The notes: generated by a model not told the origin, from the sequence alone. DNA of 64,000 bases from Nemophila menziesii (GCA_029959085.1 JARWIR010000002.1:63914154-63978153); one strand, 5' to 3'. Shown: positions 10,746-21,146, counted from the first letter of the stretch. Numbers and translations: made by a program.

Positions 10746-11914
10746 TATGATTAAGCAAGATATAATGTATGAATATTGCGAGTTTATGTGCATTCATGTA
10801 TATATTTTAATTAATATGTTTATTTAACTGTTTATTTTAATAATATCATGTTTGATATATATTATAATTCGTGTAATTTTTGAAGTATGTATGTCCTATA
10901 GACTGAGATTGGCCCTATCACACGGGCAATCGCCTTTGGCACAGAAGTGCGCAAAGATGAGACTGACTCATAGTAGTGAAGAACCCTTAAGATAACTTGA
11001 GTTAAGATAGTCTCCTTAACTAAGTGTTAAGATGAGATCATAAACATGGATGAACCATGTTAAGCTTATATTATGATCGAAGTAGAATCCCACTATCTAC
11101 TTAATCTATAAGAGCCAGATATGAGTTGCTTGATTGATTTCATAGAAGGGTTGATCGATCGAAGAACTCATCTTAGGCAACGAGTTTTGTCTAATTATAT
11201 ATCTGTATGGTATTTATAAAATTGTGACATACAATTGAAGCTATATGAATAATACCATAACACGTGTGTCATACCACGTGTGCTTTCGACCAGAAGGAAG
11301 TGAAGAGTCGATCCCTGTCTCTTCATTGTGTGATGCCTTCAAAATTGTGCCCTTATTACTTTTGACTATGTCTTGATATTTTGATTAGGTGTATGCTACT
11401 TTGAACATACTACCAATGATCATGAATGATTCGGTCTAATGGGGTATGTTTGGGAAAGCAACCTAATCAACGTAAAAGGATATAAGTGTAAAGGGAAGAC
11501 TAAAATTCTGTATCAAAGTGTGTGCTTGTAGGTACCGATCATGTAAGTCAATTTGGACCATAACATGATAGTGAGACACATGGAGTTATGTCAGTGAACT
11601 CTTTTGATCACATAAACGATGTGATATAAATTTAAAGGGGTCAGAGTTACTGAATATGATACAACAAATTATTAGTCTGGGGTACTACAAGATACGTAAG
11701 GATTGAGGTTTCATTTGAGCAACTATGTACCCTAACAGGTTATTAGTAACGTATGCTCGTATGCTTGTCGGTCGCACGACCTATTTTGTCAAGTATGATG
11801 AATTATTTTAGAAATGTGTATATGAGAAGATTTGAGAAATATTGATGTATGGTGCATTGAAATGCATGTACCTAAAGGGAATGATTGTAACTCCATCATG
11901 TGCGAGTGGGAGAA
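10746..11914 (+). other. 3' untranslated part of the copia remnant
   Basis: AT-rich, non-coding stretch between the end of the RNase H similarity and a GAGTGGGAGAA purine-rich tract at 11904-11914 that looks like a copia polypurine tract. The ORF at 11832-12059 crosses this tract and is not credible. Confidence 0.5.
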
Positions 11915-12367
11915 TGAAAGAAATAAAAATAATTTTTTATTTCCATGTCACCCATGTTGGGAAAAACATGAACGTACAGGGAAGTTATCTTTGATAACTT
12001 CCCACTTAGATGGTGGAGGAAGTGGAAAAGTGGGAGAGTGGTTTATTTACAGGCAATAAACCAACTCTCCAGCTCTATAAATAGAGTGTTTCTTTCTCAC
12101 AAAAAAAACACAACATAGACAACACAGTTCATAAGCGTACAATATTTCTCTCCAAATCAATAACACACCATAGATACTTCTGAGACATTTAGGTGGTGAA
12201 AACAAAGAGTTTAGTTCTAGTAATAAAACTTACGACCAGATAGCAAAAGCGATTCATTCATTCTAATTCAATCAAGTACAAGAAGGCAGAATTCTGGACT
12301 CTTGATTCCAATCCGCTGCGTATAAGGTTCGTCTAATAAACCTCCTTGTTTACATTCAAGAGTAACA
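11915..12367 (+). mobile_element. Candidate 3' LTR of the copia remnant
   Basis: Follows a purine tract, has TATAAATA at 12076-12083, and ends GTAACA at 12367. Either TG at 11915 or TGTTGGG at 11955 could be the LTR start. The latter gives matching TGTT...AACA ends and a 413-bp LTR. No second copy is in the window to fix the limits. Confidence 0.45.
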
Positions 12368-12371
12368 ATAT

Positions 12372-12700
12372 GGGATGAATCCATTCCAGTCTTAAAATTT
12401 GAGATGGGAGAAATATCATCTCAATCTTAGAATGTAGATGAGACAAATTCTATCTCAGACTTCAAATTGGAGACGGGACAAATCTTATCTCAGAGAGATG
12501 AGATAAATTCCATCTTACTCTTAAAATTGGAGGTGAAACAAATCTCATCTCAGTTTTAGAATGGAGATGAGACAGATTCTATCTCAATCTTAAAATTGTA
12601 GATGGAACAAATCTCATCTTAATCTTTAGATTGAAGACGAGACAAATTCCATCTCGGCTTTAAAATTGGAAATGAGAAAAATCTTATCTGAATCTTAAGG
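12372..12700. repeat. 35-bp minisatellite, about 9 units
   Basis: Imperfect tandem units of the form GATGAGACAAATTC..ATCTCA..CTTAAAATTGGA, mostly 34-37 bp. Each unit has opposed GAGAT and ATCTC words that could fold. It lies directly after the presumed copia LTR. Confidence 0.8.
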
Positions 12701-12831
12701 TGGTGGTGGTAAGGTGAGGGTGGGGTAGGGGTGATAGGTGGGGGTGGTAGGGGGTGAATGTGGGTAGGGTGAGGGTGGGAGGATTGGGGTGGTGGTGGTG
12801 GTGGCGTCATGGTGGTGGGTGGGGGTTTCTA
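12701..12831 (+). repeat. G-rich GGT/GGGTG tract
   Basis: About 130 bp made almost only of G, T and A with many runs of 3-5 G on the plus strand, e.g. GGGTGGGGTAGGGGTG. It meets the simple pattern for G-quadruplex formation several times over. The proline-rich ORF on the opposite strand is a by-product. Confidence 0.8.
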
Positions 12832-13758
12832 ATTAATGGTTCTTATTATTTAATAGTTAAAAATGTAAGTGCATTTTCACATTTATGATAATGTTTGATT
12901 TAAATTGAAATAGATTTTTGGTCAAAGTCTACAACTACAACAAAGGTATTTTTTAATGTTTGAAGTTAAAATATTGTGTAATTTAAATAAAAAATTAGAT
13001 TGTTATATTGATTTAAGAAGACATTAACCTTAATTTTTATATAATAAATAAATTAACAAATTATAATATTTTAACTCCGATGAATATTATTACAAAAAGT
13101 CACCATCTTTATAAATTTTAATATTATTGATTAACCTAAACGTTTATAATAATATATATATTTATTCAAATATAATATTATTCATATTTTATATTTATAT
13201 ATAATTTGCTATGTATAGTAAATTAATAAAATGATTTGTAGTTAAATTATATCATAGAATTTTACAAATTTATTTTAATTTATATATACATTTAATTATC
13301 ATGATTTGAAACAAATCTAATTCTTTTATTTTACAATGATGAGATGTCATTTAAACATTAATCTATCTTTCAACTAGCCTATAAATAGTAAAATTCGAAA
13401 TGGTAAACCCATTACTAATTTTTTTCTTAATTAGAATTGCAAATGTTATTTAAACACAATCTTTTAGAACTCTTGTAAATTTTAGTTCGATTTCAATATA
13501 AATAATTTAAACAAAAATCAAATATTAAAGTTTTGTTCAAATTTTTTAAATATATATGACTAACATGAGCAAATATCATTGGAATTTTAGATAAAATTGA
13601 ATAATGACCTATTATACAATATATGAGATAAATATCAGCACAATCACCTCCTTCATGTCAAATGGATTGTACTGCATCACTTACAAATATCATTAGAATT
13701 TATGATTTGATTTGCCTTGTAATCTTCGAATCAATATTACAAATATTTACTAGCATTA

Positions 13759-13764
<6 letters not shown>
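12832..13764. other. AT-rich intergenic DNA
   Basis: No credible coding frame, repeat pair or RNA gene seen. Very AT-rich, with short A/T runs. Confidence 0.6.

Positions 13765-13846
<82 letters not shown>
13765..13846. repeat. (TA)41 microsatellite
   Basis: Uninterrupted TA dinucleotide run. It ends 13 bp past the stop codon of the minus-strand gene, so it would fall in that gene's 3' UTR. Confidence 0.95.
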
Positions 13847-13849
<3 letters not shown>

Positions 13850-13859
13850 ATTTTACAAT

Positions 13860-15325
13860 TCACACCTTCAATCCAGCTGCAGCTTTCTTTATCTGCTCAA
13901 TAGTAAATACCCCAAAGAAACCATCATCCGTAACCGCATTCACAGCTGCAAACGCCACGTCATCAACACTCACAGGTGGGGCCAACACTAAATCCGAAGC
14001 AGGCAAAGAACTTAACGGTTTAGTAAAATTCTCCGTAGCACTCAAAAATTTCTCAAGTGGGACCCCTATCATATCTAAATGTACCTCATACCCATCAATT
14101 CTCCTCTTCCCATAAATAAACGCTGGTCTTAAAACAACCCCTAAAAAAATTCAATTATTAAAACAAACAATACTTTTAAAAAAAAAAAAAAATACCTGAA
14201 TTAGGATATTTTGAAAGAACTTCAGATTCAGCTTTTCTTTTTCCAGTGAAATACCCAGAAGTAAGTAAAAATGGCGGAAGATTATAATCATGTACCGAGA
14301 TTAAAATGAATTTCGGAACTCCTACAAGGGGTGTTTAAGGTTTTTTAAAATATTATAGGGACTATATAAAATAATAATTTATAGTTTTTTTATACCATAG
14401 TTTTTTGCAGCTTCTACTGAAACAATATTAGCTTCACCGTTAATTCTTTGCATTTGTTCTTCACTACCAAACCCTCCAAGAGTTGAAATTACAGCAGTAG
14501 CCCCAAGAAGTACTTCATCCCAATTTGCATAAAATACATCACCTGAAAATACGAAATTACGAAATTAACCCTGACCTATGATGTAAAGAAATGAACCTGC
14601 CTGACATCCAATTGACTTGATCTACCCATGGATCTGTGTAAAGTGGACGCCCTGACCTGTAATATTTAAATAAACATTAATATAATCAAAAAAACAAATC
14701 ATATTTTAAAACATTCTTATACCTGCTAAGACTAATGACATCAATACCCTTGAATACTGCAGCTTTGCATATCGCGGAACCAACAAAACCAGAGCCTCCT
14801 AATACAACAATCTGTAAGAAATCGTGTGTAAGCGATTAATTGCGTATAATTTTGATAAAATTATGAGTAATTACGTACTTTTTCGGTTTTAATATTTGCA
14901 GTAACATCAATAGTAGTGGAATTTATATCCGTCTTTACATTAGTTTCGGCATAACTGCATTTAATATGAGACCTGCAAGAGCTAGATTATGATAAAACTA
15001 ACAATCAAGTATCCTTTATAAACTAATAAGCTAGATTATCTATTTTTTTAAAAATTAAAGATTAATCAAGCTTTAATAGAGATTGAAATAACAAGAAACG
15101 CATCGAATTCTTACAATTAAACACATAATTACACATTTCAACAAACTTGGTGGTTTTATACATGTATAGAGAGAGAAAGAGAGCATACTGTGTGTGATAG
15201 AGCTGCGAGAAGTGTGTGCTACGAAGGTTTGGAAACAGAGCACTTCTGGTGGTGGTGGTGGTGGTGGTGTTGAAAGAAGAAGATGGTGGTGTAGAAATGG
15301 AGCTGAAGCACGAGAGTGACGTCAT
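13860..15325 (-). CDS. Plastid NAD(P)-binding Rossmann-fold protein (At1g32220-like), 7 exons
   Basis: Exons (minus): 15325-15189, 14973-14879, 14811-14723, 14656-14601, 14542-14396, 14321-14196, 14140-13860; about 300-309 aa. Exon 1 gives a Ser/Thr-rich chloroplast-transit-like leader. Exon 3 has the dinucleotide site GGSGFVG. Later parts match atypical short-chain dehydrogenases: a YxxxK-like YFTGK, VVLRPAFIYGKRR and ending FTIEQIKKAAAGLKV. Closest family I recall is Arabidopsis At1g32220, a plastoglobule/chloroplast protein of unknown substrate. Introns are very short (55-74 nt except the first, 215). Intron 4 appears to use a GC donor. Exons 1+2 do not join in frame as listed: either an extra A in exon 2 (near 14940-14942) or an earlier donor after 15223 must be used. 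It is the only host gene in the window. Confidence 0.85.
15246..15268 (-). repeat. Trinucleotide run in exon 1
   Basis: TGG repeat on the plus strand encoding a run of seven Thr in the transit-peptide region of the Rossmann-fold gene. Length is likely variable. Confidence 0.8.
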
Positions 15326-15790
15326 CTCTCCCTTTCTTTGTGGGTTGAGCAGAAAGAATATGAGAGAAAGGGGAAGTGCAAAATAGATGAGCGGACTTAT
15401 TGCTAAGTTTGTTGGTTCAACTGATGCTTACATTTACCAGAAATCTAGGTAACATTTTTGGGTTAGTACGAATTTATTCCTAGAGTTTCTTCATCTTTTC
15501 CGTATTTTCTCCAATTTGGTCGAATTTTTCAAAATATTTACTCCATGCCGATTTTATTTTTTTTCTTTCTATTTTCTATTTTCGTATGTGATATTAATGA
15601 TTCGATTATTTGACAAATTTTAACAAAAACAAGATAGGTACATGTTATAATTTTATATCCATACAAAGACTTATGGTATAAATAAAAATAATTCGGAAGA
15701 TTGTTGATAAAAAAGATTTTTTTTGATCAAATGAATTCATAGGAAATATTATTAAAATATAAATTTTTGGGATTGGAAACCGAAGAAAGT
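15326..15790 (-). promoter_or_regulatory. Upstream region of the Rossmann-fold gene
   Basis: 465 bp between the start codon and the edge of retroelement D; the promoter must lie here or extend into D. Contains CT-rich leader-like sequence near the ATG (15330-15370, minus sense) and AT-rich DNA beyond. I could not pick a convincing TATA box. Confidence 0.45.
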
Positions 15791-15820
15791 GGATTAGTTT
15801 ATTTGCTTTGAGTCTTTTCC

Positions 15821-15840
15821 GAGTCGTGGGGACACGACTC
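15821..15840 (+). other. Conserved GGGA-loop hairpin (element D)
   Basis: GAGTCGTGGGGACACGACTC: 8-bp perfect stem, GGGA loop. Followed directly by ATTTTTGAGTTTGGGGT, a purine-rich motif also found at other fixed sites of these elements. Confidence 0.8.
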
Positions 15841-16490
15841 ATTTTTGAGTTTGGGGTGGGGTTCGTTGCCTCATCCCAGTTTTTATGTATTATTTGTTTT
15901 ATTTGCTTTCAATAAAAGAATTTTCGGAGTTGCGTTTGACTGTAGAAAATTTTAAATATCCCTTTAAGCATACTTTTGATGAATCTATGATAGTAAATAG
16001 TGGACTTTAGGAATTGATAGAAAACGCATTTAGAATTGCATGCAAACATAGGTAACTAATAGGAAAAATTAATGAACAATGCAAATGAAGTAAGCTTGTA
16101 CTTAAGGAATATGTTTGGTGTGTAGAACGTGAAATCCTAATTAGTAGAGAACCCACTTAGATATGAACTAAAGACGAGCTATATACTTAAGAAAATGATA
16201 GGGGCAGTTCTTTGTTAGCCGTTTGTGACCTTTTTAGCCTTCTATCCCTTATATTAATTTTATCTGTCTCAGCCCACTTTGAGCCTTTAGCCTTTTCTTT
16301 GTAGCCACGATATAAGCCATTATCCCTTAGATTAATAGGCATGACCATATGACCCGCACTTGAAACACAATCCTGAGACATGTCTCGGGCTTGAGTTTGG
16401 GGTGGTGGGTCCACTTATGGGGAATTTATTGGGTAGGGATTGATGTGCTTTGTATTGTGGCACAATTGCAGATGATATATACTTGTAACC

Positions 16491-16675
16491 CTTTGCCGGG
16501 AATGGAAAAAAATGAAAAATAAAGAAAAAATAAAAAAATTCGAAAATCTATACAGTAGAAACCAGAACCCGGTTTCGCCAAAACCGGGAACCCGGTTTGC
16601 AATCTGTACAAAAAAAAGAGAAAAAGAGAAAAGAAAAGAAAAAGAAAAATATGAAAGAATAAACATCCGGCAAAG
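16491..16675 (+). other. Long-range inverted repeat in the 3' UTR (element D)
   Basis: CTTTGCCGG at 16491-16499 and CCGGCAAAG at 16667-16675 can pair perfectly. The enclosed segment holds A-rich DNA and two AACCGGGAACCCGG-type words (16563-16602). The same pair occurs at 46077/46248 (perfect) and, with one changed base, at 30080/30248 and 54215/54381. Confidence 0.7.
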
Positions 16676-16744
16676 TTGAATTTTTCTGAAAATCATCTTA
16701 TTTGTAATGGGTAGACATGGGACGCTAAATTGTTGCGTAAATGG

Positions 16745-16749
16745 GTGAG
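16745..16749. repeat. Target site duplication GTGAG (left)
   Basis: Direct repeat of 18126-18130 flanking the solo LTR. Confidence 0.85.
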
Positions 16750-18125
16750 TGTTGGTATATAGCCTCCCTTAATAGGTTGTTTTAATATGACAAATCCTCT
16801 TATGATTAGTGTGCTAATTACTCTTGTTTTATACATCCTTACTTGCACTATTATTCATCAAAAACACTTTGCATATCATTCTTATTATATCTCATTACAT
16901 TACTTTTATTCATATCTTTATATACATTGAGATATAGCCTTAATGATCTAATGCAATGTTTTAAAGAATGATGTTATCTACAACTTTCGTGAAGAAGATT
17001 TATTAATCCGAGCATCAAAGCAAAGGTCAAATCTATCAAAGATGCTTGGTGCGGTACACCGGACCAATGGCGCGGTACACCGGACCAAGAATACGGACTA
17101 GGGCACGGTGCAGGGCTAGCCCGTCAGTTAGATAGAATATTAAGACGAGGAGAATTGCGGTGCACCGGACGATTCCTGCGGTACACCGCAAAGAAGGTTT
17201 TTCTGCACAAAGTTAAGTCATAAGAAATATATCCGTTGGGAGATTAATAGATCCGTTGGACTCAAGCCTTATGACCGTTGGAAGCTATTTTCTGCTATAA
17301 ATTGAAGCTCTTTGAAGGCTACAATTACACCAACTAATTACAAACATTAAGGGGCTTAATTGTTATCATTCAAGAAGGTGTCAAGAGTTATACATTGTCA
17401 AAATCAATCTTAGTGAGCTTATTAGTCCTATCCAACTCATCCAAGGAGTTAATCAAATAAGCCACAAAGTTTTATCTACTCAAGAGGAGTTTACATGCTT
17501 ATAGTTATATCCACTCTTTAGGAGATTATCTAGCAAAGTAGTTTCACCCCTTAAAACACTTTGTATCTATCCTCTTAAGTCTAGGTCTTGTAATAGATAG
17601 ATTAAGAGAGAATTCAAGTATAGGGAGTATACTTGGTGTCCTTGTGTTGTGATTACACAAGTGTTTGTCCTTCGTGTTATCGAAGAGGTTGTAAGGGTTA
17701 TTGTGTTCTCGACCCGGTTAAGAGAGACACGGGAGCTTAGTGAAAAGCTTGAAATCCTAAGGAGGCTTCCTTAGGTAGTGGATGTAGGGAAACCGAACCA
17801 CTATAAATCGCGTGTATCTTTCTATCCCTACTCTATTTACTTTCCGCACTTTATATGTTTGATAATATGCTAGCATGAATATTGTGATATTAATTATCTA
17901 GTTTATCTAACATATTGTCTTCTAGAGTAGTAAGAGATTAGATTATCGATTTACTTGTCTAACTTATATATCGAACCTTTATCTTATCCTTTGCATGATC
18001 CTATAAGTGTTTGATATATTTAGTTGACTTAGAAGTTTTCTCTTAAACTTATAATTGTCCAAAAGTTTTTTAATTAGGCATTAATCTTATTAGTAATCCT
18101 ATTCACCCCCCCTCTAGGACTTTCA
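16750..18125 (+). mobile_element. Solo copia-like LTR (1,376 bp)
   Basis: Begins TGTTGGTA and ends GACTTTCA, flanked by the 5-bp duplication GTGAG (16745-16749 and 18126-18130). Outside it, the D UTR is continuous with E3's at 30320. Holds a GC palindrome cluster (17045-17195), a TATA-like TATAAAT at 17296, and near its end the C-rich CACCCCCCCTCTAGG stretch and a 'GTAGTGGATGTAGG' block that I associate with Sirevirus/Angela-like copia LTRs. No internal region, so it is the product of LTR-LTR recombination. It is the same family as 1-758. Confidence 0.85.
17045..17195. repeat. GC palindrome cluster in the solo LTR
   Basis: Repeated GCGGTACACCGGACC and GCGGTACACCGC words in otherwise AT-rich DNA. 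Homologous to 344-600. The same words occur in Athila spacers (see 43377). Confidence 0.75.
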
Positions 18126-18130
18126 GTGAG
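18126..18130. repeat. Target site duplication GTGAG (right)
   Basis: Direct repeat of 16745-16749 flanking the solo LTR. Confidence 0.85.
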
Positions 18131-18589
18131 TGAGAAATTTTTTTAGCGTAAACTCAAGCTCGAGGACATTTGTTGATGGTAAGTGAGGAGAGAGCCAAAA
18201 GCTCACTTCAAATTTACCAAATATACATCCACACCATCCTTAAGCCAATATTAAAACCGTAAAGAGCTCGTGATTCCTAAGTGCATAGTGAATTTATGAT
18301 TCTGTTGATAGGGAATATACTAGGTGGAGCGTTCAAATCGATTTAGGATTGAGGAACACCCCATAGCCATCATACAGAGATGAGTACAAGTGTAATCTTC
18401 AAGCATTGCGACTTTAATTTTATGATTGAGATTATTTGTGTTTGATTTTGCATTATAGATGTATGTGTATATTAGTTTCTAGAGTTTGCTATATGAGATT
18501 TATCTTGAGAATTGCTTCAGGTGTATTTGCTAGCTTCTATTTGTTCTTACGTTTACTTCTACACCTTTGTTTTGTTTTGTTTTGTTTCA

Positions 18590-18608
18590 CTTTGTCGGGA
18601 CGACAAAG
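18590..18608 (+). other. Pre-polypurine-tract hairpin (element D)
   Basis: CTTTGTCG-GGA-CGACAAAG, 8-bp perfect stem with GGA loop, two bases before the polypurine tract. The E6/E7 equivalent keeps pairing with different bases. Confidence 0.75.
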
Positions 18609-18610
18609 GT

Positions 18611-18625
18611 TTGAGTTGGGGGTCT
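18611..18625 (+). other. Polypurine tract of element D
   Basis: TTGAGTTGGGGGTCT directly before the LTR start TGATGTCTCC. This is the expected plus-strand primer of reverse transcription. Confidence 0.75.
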
Positions 18626-19562
18626 TGATGTCTCCCTAATTGTTCTTATTTTCGACCCTTGGGAGACATCATTTTTTATGTTTAATTGAATATTTTGATA
18701 GACTTTTGAGTTAATAATGAAATAATCCGGAATTCCTATTTTATTTCTAGTATTTTTGATTTATTAAACTTTTGCGCGTAATCTTGTGTATTTTAGTGAA
18801 AAGTTTGTAGGTTTTGAATATTAGCTAGGAAAGGAATCCGAGAAGAGAGTCAAAGATCGTGATATGGAAGTCAAATCTTGAAGATAAATCCCGAAAGAAT
18901 TATATTTTGGAACTACAAATCTGGAAAACAGGCCAAAGATTGCTGATTTCGAGACACTTAAGAGTTGATTTAGCCGCTGACCTTTGAAGAGAATATGTTC
19001 CTTATCGAGTTAAGAAAATTTAGCAAGTGATTTCAGGTCAATCAGAGTTATAACGAATCGGCTAGAGTTGTTTTAGTGGAGGTGGTGCAGCAGTTACGGG
19101 ATTTTGGACTTAGAAAATGGATTTGGGCTTTTAATTAGTAATTTAATTTTAGGTCCAAGGCCTAATCCGTTTATATTAGTATAAAAGGGGCTTTTGACTT
19201 CTATTTTTCATACAACTCATTATTCATAAGCAGAAGCATCAGAGAGAAGTCAACGAAGGAAGAAGAAGAAAGCTGTAGAGCTGGAGAGGGTCTATATCTC
19301 CATTCTCAGCCAAATCAATTCCGGAAATTAGGTTTTCTTTATTTTTAATTCTGTAAAACATTATGAGTTCTCTTTCTTTTAATTTAGTTTTATTTTTAAT
19401 TAGTATGAGCTAATTTCTTCATAGTACTTGAGAATGCATAACGAGTGAATCCCTATTCTGTTGAATTTCATATGTTTAAATTTGGGTTTTTAATAAATTA
19501 AATTAAATTGGGTCTTCTACATTTTTCTGTAATTTGAGATTATTTACTGTTTTTTGAGTGAT
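18626..19562 (+). mobile_element. 3' LTR of element D, left piece
   Basis: Starts TGATGTCTCCC; TATAAAA at 19180-19186. Cut at GTGAT by the E3 insertion; the remainder is 32383-33017. Confidence 0.9.
19558..19562. repeat. Target site duplication GTGAT (left of E3)
   Basis: Matches 32378-32382 at the other end of E3. Confidence 0.9.
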
Positions 19563-21122
19563 TGATGTCTCCCTAATTGTTCTTATTTTAGACCCTTGGG
19601 AGACATCATTTTTGGTGTTTATTTGATTAATATGATAGACTTTTGGACTTAAATTGCAATAATCCGGAATTCCTTTTTATTTCTAGCATTTTTAATTTAT
19701 TAAACTTTTGCGCGTAATATTGGTATTTTTAGTGTAAAGTTTACAGGTTTTAGATGTTAGCTAGGAGAGGAATCTGAGGAGAAAGTCAAAGATCGTGAAT
19801 TAGAGTTAAGACTTGAAGATAAATCCCGAAGATATTATTTTTAGAGCTGAAAATCCACTTTCCAGGCCATAGATTGCTGATTTCGAGGTGCTTAAGCGAT
19901 GATTTAGCCGCTGACCTTCGAAGAGAAATCATTCCTTATCGACTTACGGAACTTTAGCAACTGGAATGAGGTCAATCGGAGTCATAACGCATCGGGAAAA
20001 GCCGTTTTAGTGAAGGTGTATCAGCAGTTACGGGATTTTGGGCTTAGAAAGTGGGCTTGGACATTTAATTAATATTCTATTTTCTGGTCCAAGCCCTAGA
20101 ACGAATTTATGCTTATAAAAGGAGGTCTGGACTTCTATTTTTCACACAATTCACATTCCACAAGATTAAAACACCAGAGAGAAGCAACAGAAGGAAGAAG
20201 AAGAAGCTACAAGAGTTGGAGTGGGTCTATAGCTCCGTTCGTAGTCATTCCAATTCCGTAAATTAGGTTCTTTTTATATTTTAATTTTGTAAACAATATG
20301 AATTCCCTTTCTTTCAATTTAATTTTTAATTTTAATATGAGCTAAGCTTTTAATAGTGCTTGAGAACAAACAATGGGTGAATCTTAATTTTATGAAATAA
20401 CGAATGTTGAATTTGGGTTTATGCTAAATTAAATTAGATTGGGTTTATTACTCTTTTCGATAATTTGTGATTATTTACTGATTTTAGAGTCGCGAACTAA
20501 GATTAGGTATTAGTATCTAAGCTATTCCACATAAGTGGCGTGTGGATCATCCTGACGGAGGGTTTAGGTATAGAATTAATTATTCAATCTAGGATAAAAG
20601 CTATTGATTCTGACGAACTTAGCTAATTCTAGGGCCAATGAGGTAAAACACTTAATCATCCAACGGTGGATCATATTTACCCTGACGGGACTAGTGACAC
20701 TTTAGGATCGCCTTATAGTCCACCCTGACGGGGGTATAAGGAATTTAGAATCCCGACCATTGTAATTGACCAATTTAGCCCTTAAACAACATAAGTTAGG
20801 AAGTAAGATTAGGAAGATCCTTGCGTTCTCAAGTACTACATCTCATATTGCGTTTTCACTTATTTTACTTGCGTCTTAGCTTCTACTTGCATTTAATTAT
20901 TTGTCTTTTATTCATTAGCTTTAATCAACAAAACCAAACAAACATTTTATTATCTTTTACTTTCGTAAGTGCATCAATCACTACTTGCTAAACATTGTGA
21001 TCAACCATCCGTCCTTGGAACGAATCTGTATTATCATACATACTACTTGGGACAACCGTACACTTGCGGTTGTGGTTCGATTAGCATTTGCATTTATTTT
21101 TAGAACACACAAAGGACCACCA
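19563..21122 (+). mobile_element. 5' LTR of E3
   Basis: TGATGTCTCC...ACCACCA. The first 46 bp are bounded by TGATGTCTCCC and its inverted copy GGGAGACATCA (19598-19608). TATAAAA at 20114-20120 probably sets the transcription start. CCTGACGGG-like words lie at about 20553, 20606, 20690 and 20722. Confidence 0.92.
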
Positions 21123-21128
21123 AGTTTT

Positions 21129-21146
21129 TGGCGCCGCTGCCGGGGA
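21129..21146 (+). other. Primer binding site, tRNA-Asp type (E3)
   Basis: TGGCGCCGCTGCCGGGGA, 6 nt after the LTR. It matches the Athila primer site complementary to tRNA-Asp except for one base. Confidence 0.88.

Noticed and set aside
11832..12059. 75-aa plus-strand ORF at the copia 3' end
   Set aside because: Crosses the polypurine-like tract and presumed LTR start; no domain.
12619..12810. Proline/histidine-rich minus-strand ORF
   Set aside because: Complement of a G-rich simple repeat, no start context, no conservation.
13662..13847. ORF ending in a long Tyr-Ile run
   Set aside because: Translation of the (TA)41 microsatellite.
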